Notes under the pieces: generated by a model
What the model saw: only the letters and a program-made list of their open reading frames with translations
The model's database searches: none
Told to the model about the DNA's origin: nothing
Shown: piece by piece, positions 16,802 through 25,794 of the stretch
Layout: every line of letters begins with the position of its first letter
Position numbering within the stretch: the stretch's first letter is position 1
Program-made: the position numbers and the translations under genes
Source: Bacteroidales bacterium
Lineage (GTDB): Bacteria > Bacteroidota > Bacteroidia > Bacteroidales > UBA932
Reading direction: 5' to 3'
Length of the DNA stretch: 64,000 nucleotides
Assembly: GCA_017428725.1 (NCBI GenBank)
Contig: JAFRQH010000004.1
Location: forward strand, 29,445 to 93,444

Positions 16802-18340
16802 CTAGAGGTTGCGGAGCAGGTTGTTGAGGTTGACCTTGGCGTCGATCATCGCCCGCAGGCCGTCGATCGGGACGCGTTCCTGCTGCATCGTGTCGCGGTC
16901 GCGCACGGTCACGCAGCGGTCGTTCAGGGACTCGTGGTCCACGGTGATGCAGAACGGGGTGCCGATGGCATCCTGGCGGCGGTAGCGCTTGCCGATGCTG
17001 TCCTTCTCCTCGTACTGGCAGTTGAAGTCGTACTTGAGCAGGTCCATCACCTCCTGGGCAAGCTCGGGCAGGCCGTCCTTCTTGACGAGCGGCAGCACGG
17101 CGGCCTTGACCGGGGCGAGCGGGGCGGGGATGCTCATCACCACGCGGGTCTCGCCGTTTTCGAGCTGCTCCTCGTGCAGGGAGTGCGAGAGCACCGCCAG
17201 GACCATACGGTCCACACCGATGGAGGTCTCGACCACGAACGGGGTGTATGCGGCGCCCGCCTCGGGATCGAAGTACTCGATCTTCTTGCCGGAGAACTTC
17301 TGGTGGTTGCCCAGGTCGAAGTTCGTGCGACTGTGGATACCCTCCAACTCCTTGAAACCGAAGGGGAAATTGAATTCGATGTCGGTGGCGGCGTTGGCGT
17401 AGTGGGCCAGCTTCTCGTGGTCGTGGAAGCGGTAGTTCTCCGCACCCATCCCGAGGTTGACGTGCCACTTCATCCGGTTCTCCTTCCACTTGGCGAACCA
17501 CTCGAGCTCGGTGCCGGGCTTGATGAAGAACTGCATCTCCATCTGCTCGAACTCGCGCATGCGGAAGATGAACTGGCGGGCGACGATCTCGTTGCGGAAG
17601 GCCTTGCCGATCTGGGCGATGCCGAACGGAATCTTCATACGGCCGGTCTTCTGCACGTTGAGGTAGTTGACGAAGATGCCCTGGGCGGTCTCAGGACGCA
17701 GGTAGATGGTGTTGGCGCCCTCGGAGGTGCTGCCCATCGAGGTGCTGAACATCAGGTTGAACTGGCGGACCTCCGTCCAGTTGCAGGTCCCGCTGATCGG
17801 GCACACGATGTTGTTGTCGATGATGATCTGGCGGTATTCGGCGAAGTCGGACGCCTGCTCGGCGGCCACGTAACGGTTGTGGACCTCGTCCCACTTGGCC
17901 TGCTCGCGCAGGACGTTGGGGTTGGTGGCGCGGAACTGCGCCTCGTCGAAACCGTCGCCGAAGCGCTTGCGGCCCTTCTCGACCTCCTTGTTGATCTTCT
18001 CTTCGATCTTGCCCAGGAAATCCTCGATCAGGACGTCGGCGCGATAGCGCTTCTTGGAGTCCTTGTTGTCGATGAGCGGGTCATTGAAGGCGCTCACGTG
18101 GCCGGAAGCCTCCCAGATGCGGGGGTGCATGAAGATGCAGGAGTCGATGCCCACGATGTTCTCGTTGAGGCGGGTCATCGCGTTCCACCAGTACTGCTTG
18201 ATGTTGTTCTTGAGTTCGACGCCCATCTGGCCGTAGTCGTACACGGCGGCCAGGCCGTCGTAAATCTCGCTGGACGGGAAAATGAAACCGTACTCCTTGC
18301 AGTGTGCCACGAGTACCTTGAACAATTCTTCTTGTGTCAT
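16802..18340 (-). CDS. glyS: Glycine--tRNA ligase (class II, single-chain)
   Basis: 512 residues, the homodimeric bacterial/eukaryotic-like glycyl-tRNA synthetase. Class II motifs: motif 1 region GQMGVELKNNIKQYWW, motif 2 FRNEIVARQFIFRMREFEQMEMQ, motif 3 near IGVDRMVLAVL. The anticodon-binding domain (VRDRDTMQQERVPIDGL...) is C-terminal. Charges tRNA-Gly. Its own -7 box lies 30 bases upstream; the ThiL-like gene follows after one base and so depends on this transcript. Confidence 0.96.
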   Translation of the reverse strand: MTQEELFKVLVAHCKEYGFIFPSSEIYDGLAAVYDYGQMGVELKNNIKQYWWNAMTRLNENIVGIDSCIFMHPRIWEASGHVSAFNDPLIDNKDSKKRYRADVLIEDFLGKIEEKINKEVEKGRKRFGDGFDEAQFRATNPNVLREQAKWDEVHNRYVAAEQASDFAEYRQIIIDNNIVCPISGTCNWTEVRQFNLMFSTSMGSTSEGANTIYLRPETAQGIFVNYLNVQKTGRMKIPFGIAQIGKAFRNEIVARQFIFRMREFEQMEMQFFIKPGTELEWFAKWKENRMKWHVNLGMGAENYRFHDHEKLAHYANAATDIEFNFPFGFKELEGIHSRTNFDLGNHQKFSGKKIEYFDPEAGAAYTPFVVETSIGVDRMVLAVLSHSLHEEQLENGETRVVMSIPAPLAPVKAAVLPLVKKDGLPELAQEVMDLLKYDFNCQYEEKDSIGKRYRRQDAIGTPFCITVDHESLNDRCVTVRDRDTMQQERVPIDGLRAMIDAKVNLNNLLRNL

Positions 18341-18370
18341 ATTTCTTGTACTAACTAATTGTCAATCCGA

Positions 18371-18378
18371 CAAAGATA
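18371..18378 (-). promoter_or_regulatory. -7 box (TATCTTTG) for glyS
   Basis: Reverse-strand TATCTTTG lies 30 bases before the glyS ATG and one base beyond the folK stop codon, so glyS can be expressed separately from the suf/folK genes. Confidence 0.75.
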
Positions 18379-18379
18379 A

Positions 18380-18814
18380 TCATTTCTGCGCAAAAATTTC
18401 CTCCAGCGGGCCCATAACGAACGGCCGCTGGTACATCAGGGGGTGCGGAATCTGCAATTCAGGCGTGTCGATCCGCTCGTCACCGTAGAGCAGGATGTCG
18501 ATATCGATGGGCCGGTCGCGGTAGATCCGGCGGCCGTCGGCGTCGTATTCCGGTGCGCCGCGCCGCCCCATCGCCCGCTCGATGCGCTTGCAGATCTGCA
18601 GCAGCGTCTGCGGGCGGCGCGCCGTGCGGTAACGCACCACGCAATTGAGGAAATCCGGACCTTCGAAGCCCCATGACTTGGTCTCGATGATGGAAGAAAG
18701 CGCCTCGTAGGGCCGCCCGATGGCGGCGTCGAGGCGGCGGAGCGCCTCCGCGATGTTCGCCTGGCGGTCGCCCTGGTTCGTCCCGAGGGAGAAGTATACG
18801 GGGACCTGCCGCAT
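18380..18814 (-). CDS. folK: 2-amino-4-hydroxy-6-hydroxymethyldihydropteridine diphosphokinase
   Basis: 144 residues, normal for HPPK. Motifs: N-terminal VYFSLGTNQGDRQANI, the substrate/ATP-binding YRDRPIDIDILLYG (the two metal-binding Asp of the HPPK signature), IPHPLMYQRPFVMGPL. Transfers pyrophosphate to hydroxymethyl-dihydropterin in folate synthesis. It follows the SufT-like gene by 3 bases and so belongs to the suf transcript. Confidence 0.95.
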   Translation of the reverse strand: MRQVPVYFSLGTNQGDRQANIAEALRRLDAAIGRPYEALSSIIETKSWGFEGPDFLNCVVRYRTARRPQTLLQICKRIERAMGRRGAPEYDADGRRIYRDRPIDIDILLYGDERIDTPELQIPHPLMYQRPFVMGPLEEIFAQK

Positions 18815-18817
18815 TGC

Positions 18818-19174
18818 CTACAGCTCCGGGTCCATCCCCAGCGCAATGCGCGCCTCGTCAGAGAGCAGGCTCGTGGTCCAGGCCGGCTCCCAGACCAGTT
18901 CGATGTCGCATTTGGTGACACCCGGCGTGTTCTCGACATTGTAGCGGACGTCGGCGAGCACTTCGTCCGCCATCGGGCAGTTCGGCGCGGTGAAAGTCAT
19001 CTTGATGTAGACTTCGTGCGCCTTGTTGATGTGCAGTTCGTAGATCAGGCCCAGGTCATAGACATTGACGGGGATCTCAGGGTCGTAGACCTGCTTGATT
19101 GCCAGTATGACGTCTTCGTAGAGCGGGGCCAGTTCCTTGACGTCCTCGGGGGTCAAAACTTCATTCTCTTCCAT
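18818..19174 (-). CDS. MIP18/DUF59-family Fe-S assembly protein (SufT-like)
   Basis: 118 residues. The MIP18 core is present: IKQVYDPEIPVNVYDLGLIY, KMTFTAPNCPMADEVLADVR (with the conserved Cys) and VELVWEPAW-type ending (CDIELVWEPAWTTSLLSDEA). Such proteins assist Fe-S cluster maturation or delivery. It lies one base after sufE and just upstream of folK, in the sufS-sufE-sufT order often seen in Bacteroidota. Confidence 0.9.
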   Translation of the reverse strand: MEENEVLTPEDVKELAPLYEDVILAIKQVYDPEIPVNVYDLGLIYELHINKAHEVYIKMTFTAPNCPMADEVLADVRYNVENTPGVTKCDIELVWEPAWTTSLLSDEARIALGMDPEL

Positions 19175-19175
19175 C

Positions 19176-19589
19176 TCAGCAATGATTTTGGGCGGTCTGA
19201 CGGATGGTGGCGATCATAGAGGCGAGGCCGTTCGCCCGGGTCGGGGAGAGGTTCTCGCGCAGACCGAGCTGCTCCACGAAGGAGAAATCGTCCTCGGCGA
19301 TCTCCCGGGCGGTCCGGCCCGAATAGACGCCGATCAGCAGGGAGATGATCCCCTTGGTGATGATGGCGTCACTGTCGGCGCGGAAGAAAAGCCTGCCGTC
19401 TTCCACGACCGTGTCCAGCCAGACCCGGGACTGGCAGCCCTTGATCAGCCGGTCCTCCGTCTTCAGTTCTTCTGGGAACGGCTCCAGGCGGCGTCCCAGA
19501 TCGATCAGGTATTCGTATTTGTCCAGCCACTCGTCGTACATCGAGAAATCCTCGATGACCTCGGCCTGGATCTCTTTCAGTGTCTTCAT
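19176..19589 (-). CDS. sufE: Cysteine desulfuration protein SufE
   Basis: 137 residues from ATG 19589 (MKTLKEIQAEVIEDF). The persulfide-accepting Cys is in LIKGCQSRVWLD; other SufE motifs are YEYLIDLGRRLEPFPEE, ADSDAIITKGIISLLIGVYSG and LSPTRANGLASMI. It accepts sulfur from SufS. An upstream in-frame extension to 19721 reads through the sufS gene and is not SufE-like. The start overlaps the sufS stop (ATGA-type). Confidence 0.95.
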   Translation of the reverse strand: MKTLKEIQAEVIEDFSMYDEWLDKYEYLIDLGRRLEPFPEELKTEDRLIKGCQSRVWLDTVVEDGRLFFRADSDAIITKGIISLLIGVYSGRTAREIAEDDFSFVEQLGLRENLSPTRANGLASMIATIRQTAQNHC

Positions 19590-20815
19590 CCTACAAGCAT
19601 TTTGACCGCCCTGTCGAGCGATTCGAAAAAGTATTCGGCCTCCGCCTGCGTGTTGTACGGGGCCAGCGACATGCGCACCATCCCGGTCACGCCGAAGCGG
19701 TCCATCAGCGGCTCGGCGCACATCTGGCCGGAGCGCACGGCGACACCCATCTTGTCCAGCACGAGCGCAAGGTCTTCGTGATGCGAATGTTCCACGGAGA
19801 ACGAAAAGAGGGGTATCTTCTCTGCCGGGTCCGCCGGTTCTCCATAAAGGCGGATCCGGGGGTCGCTCTGTAATTTATTCAGTATAAATAATTTCACTTG
19901 TTCCAGCTCCGCTTCTGCGCCCCCTTCGCGCATCTGCGACGCCATCTCCAGGGCTGGACGGAGCGTGGGCGTGCCGGCGATGTTCTGCGTGCCGGCCTCA
20001 AATTTCTGCGGCAGCGGGGCATAGGTCGTGCCGGACCAGCGGACCGTGCCGATCATCTCGCCGCCACCCATATACGGCGGCATCTGCTCCAGCAGTTCCC
20101 GGCGCCCGTACAGCACGCCCGTGCCGGGGGCGGCATACACCTTGTGGCCGGAGAACACATAGAAGTCGCAGCCAAGGTTCTGCACATCCACGCGCTGGTG
20201 GACAATCCCCTGCGCGCCATCCACAAGGACCACGCAATTATTTGAATGACAAATATTTACAATCTCCTTAACGGGATTGATCAGCCCGAGGACGTTGGAG
20301 ATGTGCGCCACGCACAGGATCTTGGTCCGGGGTGTCAGCAACCCGGGCAGCAGGTCCGTCCGGAGGTGGCCGGAATCATCGACCGGCAGGACCTTCAGCG
20401 TGGCGTCCTTGCGGGCACAGAGCATCTGCCAAGGCACGATGTCGGAATGGTGCTCCGCCTCGGTGACGAGGATTTCGTCACCCGCCCGGACGAAGGCCTC
20501 CCCGAAACTGAAAGCCACCAGATTGATGGCGGCCGTGGCGCCGGAGGTGAAGATGATTTCATCGCGGGATGCAGCGTTCAGATAATCCCGGACGGCGTCG
20601 CGCGTGGACTCATACTCCGCCGTGGCCAGGTCCGCGATATGATGGACCGCGCGGTGGAGGTTGGCATTGTATTTCTCCGAGATCTCGGTCCATTTCCGGA
20701 TGACGGAAAGCGGACGCTGGGACGTGGCCGCATTGTCCAGATAGACCAGCGGCTTGCCATAGACCCGCTCCCCGAGTTCGGGAAACTCCTGCCGTATTTT
20801 TTCGACCTGCATCAT
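19586..20815 (-). CDS. sufS: Cysteine desulfurase SufS
   Basis: 409 residues from ATG 20815 (20812 is an equally possible adjacent ATG). PLP-dependent class V fold: GKPLVYLDNAATSQRP, EHHSDIVPWQ, PLP-lysine in FSGHKVYAAPGTGVLYG, active cysteine in AVRSGQMCAEPLMDRFG. Supplies sulfur to SufE for Fe-S cluster building; sufBCD are not in this window. The longer frame to 20836 starts upstream of the -7 box at 20825-20832 and is rejected. First gene of the sufS-sufE-sufT-folK operon. Confidence 0.95.
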   Translation of the reverse strand: MMQVEKIRQEFPELGERVYGKPLVYLDNAATSQRPLSVIRKWTEISEKYNANLHRAVHHIADLATAEYESTRDAVRDYLNAASRDEIIFTSGATAAINLVAFSFGEAFVRAGDEILVTEAEHHSDIVPWQMLCARKDATLKVLPVDDSGHLRTDLLPGLLTPRTKILCVAHISNVLGLINPVKEIVNICHSNNCVVLVDGAQGIVHQRVDVQNLGCDFYVFSGHKVYAAPGTGVLYGRRELLEQMPPYMGGGEMIGTVRWSGTTYAPLPQKFEAGTQNIAGTPTLRPALEMASQMREGGAEAELEQVKLFILNKLQSDPRIRLYGEPADPAEKIPLFSFSVEHSHHEDLALVLDKMGVAVRSGQMCAEPLMDRFGVTGMVRMSLAPYNTQAEAEYFFESLDRAVKMLVG

Positions 20816-20824
20816 AGAAGAATG

Positions 20825-20832
20825 CAAATTTA
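20825..20832 (-). promoter_or_regulatory. -7 box (TAAATTTG) for sufS operon
   Basis: Reverse-strand TAAATTTG lies 9 bases before ATG 20815 and only 4 bases from the opposing ruvA box, forming a back-to-back promoter pair. Confidence 0.7.
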
Positions 20833-20836
20833 ACAT

Positions 20837-20844
20837 TATTTTTG
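20837..20844 (+). promoter_or_regulatory. -7 box (TATTTTTG) for ruvA, leaderless
   Basis: TATTTTTG ends 4 bases before the ruvA ATG at 20849, so transcription would begin at about the start codon. Confidence 0.7.
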
Positions 20845-20848
20845 TGAT

Positions 20849-21442
20849 ATGATAGATTACATCTCAGGAAAGCTTGCGACGCTCACGCCCACGATGGCGG
20901 TCATCGACAACCAGGGGATCGGCTATGCCATCGAGATATCCCTCCAGACTTATGACGCCTTCAACGGCAAGTCCGCCGTGACCGCCTACATCCAGCGCCA
21001 GGTCAACCCGCGCGACGGATCGGAAGTAGACTACGGATTCGCCACGCAGGACGAGCGGGAACTCTTCCGCCAGATCACGAGCGTGTCCGGGATGGGTGCC
21101 GCCTCGGCCCGGATGGTCCTCTCCTCCCTGTCTGCGGAGGAACTGCGCAACATCATCCTCAGCGAGGACGTCAACCGGCTTAAGAGCGTCAAAGGGATCG
21201 GGCTCAAGACCGCACAGCGGATGGTGCTTGAACTCAAAGACAAGGTCTTCAAGGGAGAGTCCGCCAGTTCGGACGTCCTCTTCCGGACGGACAGCGGCGC
21301 TGCTGCAGAGGAAGCCAGCACCGCCCTGCAGATGCTCGGATTCAACAAGGCCAATATCCAGAAAGCCATCCAGGCCATCCTCAAGGCAGACCCGGGTGCA
21401 TCCGTGGAGCAGATCATCAAGGCCGCGCTCCAGCGCCTTTAG
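20849..21442 (+). CDS. ruvA: Holliday junction branch migration protein RuvA
   Basis: 197 residues. N-terminal OB domain (MIDYISGKLATLTPTMAVID), two helix-hairpin-helix motifs (FRQITSVSGMGAASARMVLS and LKSVKGIGLKTAQRMVLELK), C-terminal domain III (ALQMLGFNKANIQKAIQAIL) that contacts RuvB. Binds Holliday junctions and loads RuvB. It stands alone here; ruvB is about 7 kb away on the other strand (28562-29584). Confidence 0.96.
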   Translation: MIDYISGKLATLTPTMAVIDNQGIGYAIEISLQTYDAFNGKSAVTAYIQRQVNPRDGSEVDYGFATQDERELFRQITSVSGMGAASARMVLSSLSAEELRNIILSEDVNRLKSVKGIGLKTAQRMVLELKDKVFKGESASSDVLFRTDSGAAAEEASTALQMLGFNKANIQKAIQAILKADPGASVEQIIKAALQRL

Positions 21443-21444
21443 GA

Positions 21445-23310
21445 TCAACGTCCGAAGCAGACCAGCAGGACGGAGATGTCCGCCGGGGAGACGCCCGAAA
21501 TACGCGACGCCTGCGCGATGGTCCGGGGACGGTACTTGGCCAGTTTCTGGCGACACTCGATCGTGAGCCCGGACACGCGATCGAAATCGAAGTCCTCCGG
21601 GATAACCAAATCTTCCAGCCGCTGCAGCTTCTCTGCCATCGCCAGCTCTCGTTCGATATAGCCCCGGTAGCGGATGGAGATTTCCACGCTTTCGATTTCT
21701 TCTTTAGAATAAGTTCCACGTGGAACGATTTTCAACAGTTCCTTCAACTCCACTTCCGGACGGGTGGCCAGTTCCGCAATCTTTTTCGATTCTGTAATCG
21801 CACTGGACCCGACGGAGTCCAGGTAAGGATTCACCTGCTCCTTCGTGAGATTCTTCTTCTCGCACCACTGCCGCAGTTCGTCGATGTGGGAGTACTTCTC
21901 CATCGCGGCGGCATAGCGCCGCTCTCCGGCCAACCCGATGGCATGCCCGAGCGGCGTCAGGCGCTGATCCGCATTGTCCTGCCTGAGCAGGATGCGGTAT
22001 TCGGCGCGGGAGGTGAACATCCTGTATGGCTCATCCACGCCCTTCGTGACCAGGTCGTCGATCAGCACGCCGATATAGGACTGGTCGCGGTGCAGGATGA
22101 AAGGATCCTGCCCGCGCAGCTTGCGGTGGGCATTGATGCCGGCCATCAGGCCTTGCGCCGCAGCCTCCTCGTAGCCCGTCGTGCCGTTGACCTGGCCTGC
22201 CAGATAGAGGTTCTCCACAAGCTTTGATTCCAGCGTCAGGCGAAGTTGGGTCGGGTCGAAATAGTCGTACTCCACGGCATAAGCCGGACGGAAAATCTTC
22301 GCATTCTCCAAGCCCGGAATCGCGTGCAGGGCATCCAGCTGGACCTGCAGCGGCAGCGAGGAGGAGAATCCCTGGAGATAATACTCGTTGGTGTGCCGCC
22401 CTTCCGGCTCCAGGAACAACTGGTGGGAATCGTTATCCGGAAACACCCGGAGTTTATCCTCTATGCTCGGGCAGTAGCGCGGACCGCGACCCTGGATCAT
22501 CCCGGTGAAAAGCGGGGAGTCTCCAAATCCCGTCCGCAGGATGTCGTGGACCCGGCTGTTGGTGTGCAGGATGTAACAGTTCATCTGCGGCTCCCCTCCC
22601 GCTTGGATGGAAGAGGGCTCGGGGAGGAAGGAGAAGCGCTCTGGATCCGGGTCTCCGGTCTGGACTGGCAGACGGGATACGTCGACAGAGGAAATGTCGA
22701 TCCGGGGCGGAGTCCCGGTCTTCATCCGGTCGGTCGTGATCCCCCGCTCCTTGAGTTGTTCGGTCAGACCATAGGACGCCGGCTCGCCGATGCGGCCGCC
22801 CTCCATCTGCGTGCGACCGATGAAGAGCCGGCCCGACAGGAAGGTTCCGGCCGTCAGGATAACCGCGCGAGACTTGAAAATTGCACCTGTGTGCGTACGG
22901 ACGCCGCAGATTTTTGAATTCTCAAAGAGAAAAGAAGTCGCAAAATCCGCGTAAATATCTAATTTACAATTACTTTCGAGAATTCTGCGCCAGCACAGCG
23001 AAAACTGGATTTTATCGCACTGCGCCCGCGGACTCCACATTGCCGGCCCTTTCGACCGGTTGAGCATCCGGAACTGGAGGGTGTTGCGGTCCGTGACCAC
23101 GCCGGTCCATCCGCCGAGCGCATCGATCTCCCGGACGATCTGGCCTTTGGCGATTCCGCCCACGGCCGGGTTGCAGGACATCTTGGCGAAACCGGTCATG
23201 TCCATCGTGACGAGCAGGACCGAGGAGCCGAGCGTCGCGGCGGCCATCGCCGCCTCGCAGCCGGCGTGTCCTCCCCCGACGACGATGATGTCATACAACT
23301 CCCCCATCAC
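21445..23310 (-). CDS. mnmG: tRNA uridine-5-carboxymethylaminomethyl(34) synthesis enzyme MnmG
   Basis: 621 residues, usual length. FAD-binding N-terminus [21 protein letters not shown]; GidA signatures [19 protein letters not shown] ([15 protein letters not shown]), [34 protein letters not shown]; helical C-terminal domain ([20 protein letters not shown]). With MnmE it modifies the wobble uridine of several tRNAs. Its start overlaps the ybeY stop by 4 bases, so it is transcribed with ybeY. Confidence 0.97.
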   Translation of the reverse strand: MMGELYDIIVVGGGHAGCEAAMAAATLGSSVLLVTMDMTGFAKMSCNPAVGGIAKGQIVREIDALGGWTGVVTDRNTLQFRMLNRSKGPAMWSPRAQCDKIQFSLCWRRILESNCKLDIYADFATSFLFENSKICGVRTHTGAIFKSRAVILTAGTFLSGRLFIGRTQMEGGRIGEPASYGLTEQLKERGITTDRMKTGTPPRIDISSVDVSRLPVQTGDPDPERFSFLPEPSSIQAGGEPQMNCYILHTNSRVHDILRTGFGDSPLFTGMIQGRGPRYCPSIEDKLRVFPDNDSHQLFLEPEGRHTNEYYLQGFSSSLPLQVQLDALHAIPGLENAKIFRPAYAVEYDYFDPTQLRLTLESKLVENLYLAGQVNGTTGYEEAAAQGLMAGINAHRKLRGQDPFILHRDQSYIGVLIDDLVTKGVDEPYRMFTSRAEYRILLRQDNADQRLTPLGHAIGLAGERRYAAAMEKYSHIDELRQWCEKKNLTKEQVNPYLDSVGSSAITESKKIAELATRPEVELKELLKIVPRGTYSKEEIESVEISIRYRGYIERELAMAEKLQRLEDLVIPEDFDFDRVSGLTIECRQKLAKYRPRTIAQASRISGVSPADISVLLVCFGR

Positions 23311-23726
23311 AGTGCGGCCTTCATCTCAAGATAATAATTCTCCTTCTGGCGCATCTGCGCCTTCTGCTCCTCGGTATGGTCGTCGTAACCGATCAGGTGC
23401 AGCAGGCCGTGCACCATCACCCGGTCCAGTTCGTCAGTGAACTGCGTCCCGTAATACAGCGCATTCTCCCGGACGGAGTCGATGCTGATGAAGAGGTCGC
23501 CGGACAGGATGTCCTTCTCGCAGTAGTCGAAGGTGATGATGTCCGTAAAGTAGTCGTGTTGCAGATATTTAAGGTTGATGTCCAGGATATAGTCGTCAGA
23601 ACAGAAGATGATGTTGACTGCGCCGATGCGGCGCATCTCGCTCCCCGCCACCATCTTCAGCCAGCGGTTGTTCTGCATCTTCTGCTTCAATTCGAACTTT
23701 ATATCTTCCTGGAAATAGCGTATCAT
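23307..23726 (-). CDS. ybeY: Endoribonuclease YbeY (rRNA maturation)
   Basis: 139 residues from ATG 23726 ([15 protein letters not shown]). The zinc-binding signature [12 protein letters not shown] (H-x3-H-x5-H) is complete, and [20 protein letters not shown] and DIITFDY are family motifs. Acts in 16S rRNA maturation and ribosome quality control. An in-frame start at 23744 falls within the -7 box and is rejected. Operon with mnmG. Confidence 0.95.
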   Translation of the reverse strand: MIRYFQEDIKFELKQKMQNNRWLKMVAGSEMRRIGAVNIIFCSDDYILDINLKYLQHDYFTDIITFDYCEKDILSGDLFISIDSVRENALYYGTQFTDELDRVMVHGLLHLIGYDDHTEEQKAQMRQKENYYLEMKAAL

Positions 23727-23741
23727 AGCCCAAACTTTTTG

Positions 23742-23749
23742 CAAATTTA
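23742..23749 (-). promoter_or_regulatory. -7 box (TAAATTTG) for ybeY-mnmG
   Basis: Reverse-strand TAAATTTG, 15 bases before the ybeY ATG, divergent from the tonB promoter 42 bases away. Confidence 0.7.
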
Positions 23750-23791
23750 CATCTATTAAATCAAAAAATTGGAATTGAAAATAAATATTTC

Positions 23792-23799
23792 TATCTTTG
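23792..23799 (+). promoter_or_regulatory. -7 box (TATCTTTG) for tonB
   Basis: TATCTTTG lies 32 bases before the tonB ATG (23832) in an AT-rich divergent region. Confidence 0.75.
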
Positions 23800-23831
23800 G
23801 GACTCGAACGGAATATTAAATAACCACAGAT

Positions 23832-24521
23832 ATGGAAGTCAAAAAATCACCCAAGGCTGATCTGAACAACAAGAAACTCTTGTTCGTCGAGATCGGTTTA
23901 GTGCTGGCTCTCCTGGTCACCATCGGTGCTTTCGAGTACAAGACCAAGGAGAAGCAGGAGAGTGTCTTCGCCCAGGAGAACACCGAACTCATCGAGGAGG
24001 AGATCATTCCGATTACGCAGGATACCCCTCCGCCGCCCCCCGAGACCCCGAAGATCCCTATCCTCTCCGACCAGATCGACATCGTCGATGACAACATCAA
24101 GGTCGACGACAACATCCTCAACCTCGAGGATGACTCCAACCTCGGTGTCGAGATCATGGACTATGTAGAGGAAGTGCAGGAAGAGGTCGTCGAGGAGGAG
24201 GCCATTCCGTTCGCCCTCGTCGAGGAGAAGCCTAAGTTCCAGGGCGGTGATGCCAACACCTTCTCCAAGTGGGTGTCCCAGCATCTCGACTATCCTGAGA
24301 TCGCCAAGGAGAACGGCGTGTCCGGACGTGTCATGGTCCAGTTCACCGTGAACCCGAACGGTACGGTCTCCGACGTGAAGGTCCTCCGTGGCGTGGATCC
24401 TTCCCTTGACAAGGAGGCTGTCCGCGTGATCCAGAGTTCTCCGAAGTGGGAGCCGGGCCGCCAGCGCGACCGCGCCGTCAAGGTGACCTACCAGTTCCCT
24501 GTGATTTTCCAGCTGCGCTAA
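23832..24521 (+). CDS. Energy transducer TonB
   Basis: 229 residues. One N-terminal inner-membrane helix (LLFVEIGLVLALLVTIGAFEY, ~17-37), an acidic and proline-containing periplasmic spacer (DTPPPPPETPKIP, then a run rich in Asp/Glu/Val to ~135), and a C-terminal TonB domain (~140-229: PKFQGGDANTFSKWVSQHL, GRVMVQFTVNPNGTVSDVKV, YQFPVIFQLR). Couples inner-membrane energy to outer-membrane receptors. Codon use is richer in T-ending codons than neighbours, as in highly expressed genes here. Single-gene unit with promoter and terminator. Confidence 0.93.
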   Translation: MEVKKSPKADLNNKKLLFVEIGLVLALLVTIGAFEYKTKEKQESVFAQENTELIEEEIIPITQDTPPPPPETPKIPILSDQIDIVDDNIKVDDNILNLEDDSNLGVEIMDYVEEVQEEVVEEEAIPFALVEEKPKFQGGDANTFSKWVSQHLDYPEIAKENGVSGRVMVQFTVNPNGTVSDVKVLRGVDPSLDKEAVRVIQSSPKWEPGRQRDRAVKVTYQFPVIFQLR

Positions 24522-24540
24522 GCGCCGCTGACCCAACGAG

Positions 24541-24570
24541 AGGCCGTCCGTACGCGGATGGCCTTTTTTT
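24541..24570 (+). terminator. Rho-independent terminator after tonB
   Basis: AGGCCGTCCG (24541-24550) pairs with CGGATGGCCT (24555-24564) over ten positions with one G-T pair, followed by a T run to 24570. Only 8 bases separate it from the hflX start. Confidence 0.92.
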
Positions 24571-24578
24571 GACTGACA

Positions 24579-25763
24579 ATGGACAATATCAGAGAAGAAA
24601 AAGCCGTATTCGTAGGGATCATCCGCCAGGATGACGACGAGCGCAAGATCTACGAATACCTCGAGGAGTTGCAGTTCCTGGCCGAGACCGCCGGTGCAGT
24701 GGGTGACAAGAAATTCGTCCAGCGCGTGGACCGCCCGGACAAGGCCACCTATATACGCAGCGGCAAACTCAAGGAAATCTCCGCCTACTGCGAGGAGAAC
24801 CACATCAACTACGTCATTTTCGACGACGAGTTGACGGGGATGCAGCAGCGCAACATCGAGCAGGTCATCAAGACGGCCGCCGTGATCGACCGTACCAGCC
24901 TGATCCTCGAAATCTTCTCCCAGCGTGCCCAGACAGCCTATGCCAAGACGCAGGTAGAGCTGGCCCGCTACAACTATATGCTCCCCCGTCTGGCCGGTAT
25001 GTGGACCCACCTGGAGCGCCAGCGCGGCGGCATGGGGACGCGCGGCGGCATGGGTGAGACCCAGATCGAGGTGGACCGCCGCATCGTCCGGGAGCGGATT
25101 TCCAAGCTCAAGGAGCAACTCAAGCGCGTCGACAAGCAGATGGCCACCCAGCGCAGCAACCGCGGCCAGCTGGTACGCCTTTCGCTCGTCGGATACACCA
25201 ATGTCGGAAAGTCCACGCTGATGAACCTGCTGTCCAAGTCGGATGTTTTCGCAGAAAACAAACTCTTCGCCACCCTGGACACCACCGTCCGCAAGGTCGT
25301 GATCGGCAACGTCCCCTTCCTGCTCAGCGACACCGTCGGCTTCATCCGCAAGCTGCCCACCCAACTCATCGAAGCCTTCAAGAGCACGCTGGACGAGGTG
25401 CGCGAGGCGGATATCCTGGTACATGTCGTGGACATCTCCCACCCGGACTATGAGGAGCAGATGGAGGTCGTGGACAAGACCCTGAAGGACATTTCAGCGG
25501 CAGACAAACCCGTCTACGTCGTCTTCAACAAGACGGACGCCTACACCTACGAACCCTACGACGAGTTCTCCCTGGAGCCAAAGACGGAGAAGAATTTCAC
25601 GCTGGACGAAGTCAAGTACAAGTGGATCAGCGGTCGCAAGATCCCGTGCATCTTCATCTCCGCCATCAAGAAGGAGAACATAGAAAAACTCCGCGACGAC
25701 ATCTACAAGATGGTCGCGGAGATCCACGCAGGGAGATATCCCTTCAATAATTTCCTCTGGTAA
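24579..25763 (+). CDS. hflX: GTPase HflX
   Basis: 394 residues. N-terminal nucleotide/ribosome-binding domain (VFVGIIRQDDDERKIYEYLE) and glycine-rich GGMGTRGGMGETQIEVDRR, a coiled helical linker, then the G domain: G1 GYTNVGKST, G3 DTVGFIRKLP, G4 NKTD, G5 SAIK. Ribosome-splitting stress GTPase. The start lies 8 bases after the tonB terminator T-tract and no TAnnTTTG box is visible, so expression may rely on read-through or an unrecognised promoter. Confidence 0.95.
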   Translation: MDNIREEKAVFVGIIRQDDDERKIYEYLEELQFLAETAGAVGDKKFVQRVDRPDKATYIRSGKLKEISAYCEENHINYVIFDDELTGMQQRNIEQVIKTAAVIDRTSLILEIFSQRAQTAYAKTQVELARYNYMLPRLAGMWTHLERQRGGMGTRGGMGETQIEVDRRIVRERISKLKEQLKRVDKQMATQRSNRGQLVRLSLVGYTNVGKSTLMNLLSKSDVFAENKLFATLDTTVRKVVIGNVPFLLSDTVGFIRKLPTQLIEAFKSTLDEVREADILVHVVDISHPDYEEQMEVVDKTLKDISAADKPVYVVFNKTDAYTYEPYDEFSLEPKTEKNFTLDEVKYKWISGRKIPCIFISAIKKENIEKLRDDIYKMVAEIHAGRYPFNNFLW

Positions 25764-25790
25764 GATCCCCGGTCGTACCGGGGATGACTT
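25764..25790. repeat. Short palindromic repeat (copy 1), convergent gap hflX/sdhB
   Basis: ATCCCCGGT (25765-25773), loop CGT, ACCGGGGAT (25777-25785), then GACTT. The 9-bp perfect stem followed by GAC resembles the palindromes at 52941-52966 and 63577-63605. It fills the 31-base gap between two convergent genes and could also act as a bidirectional terminator, though it lacks a T-tract. Confidence 0.6.
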
Positions 25791-25794
25791 ACCG

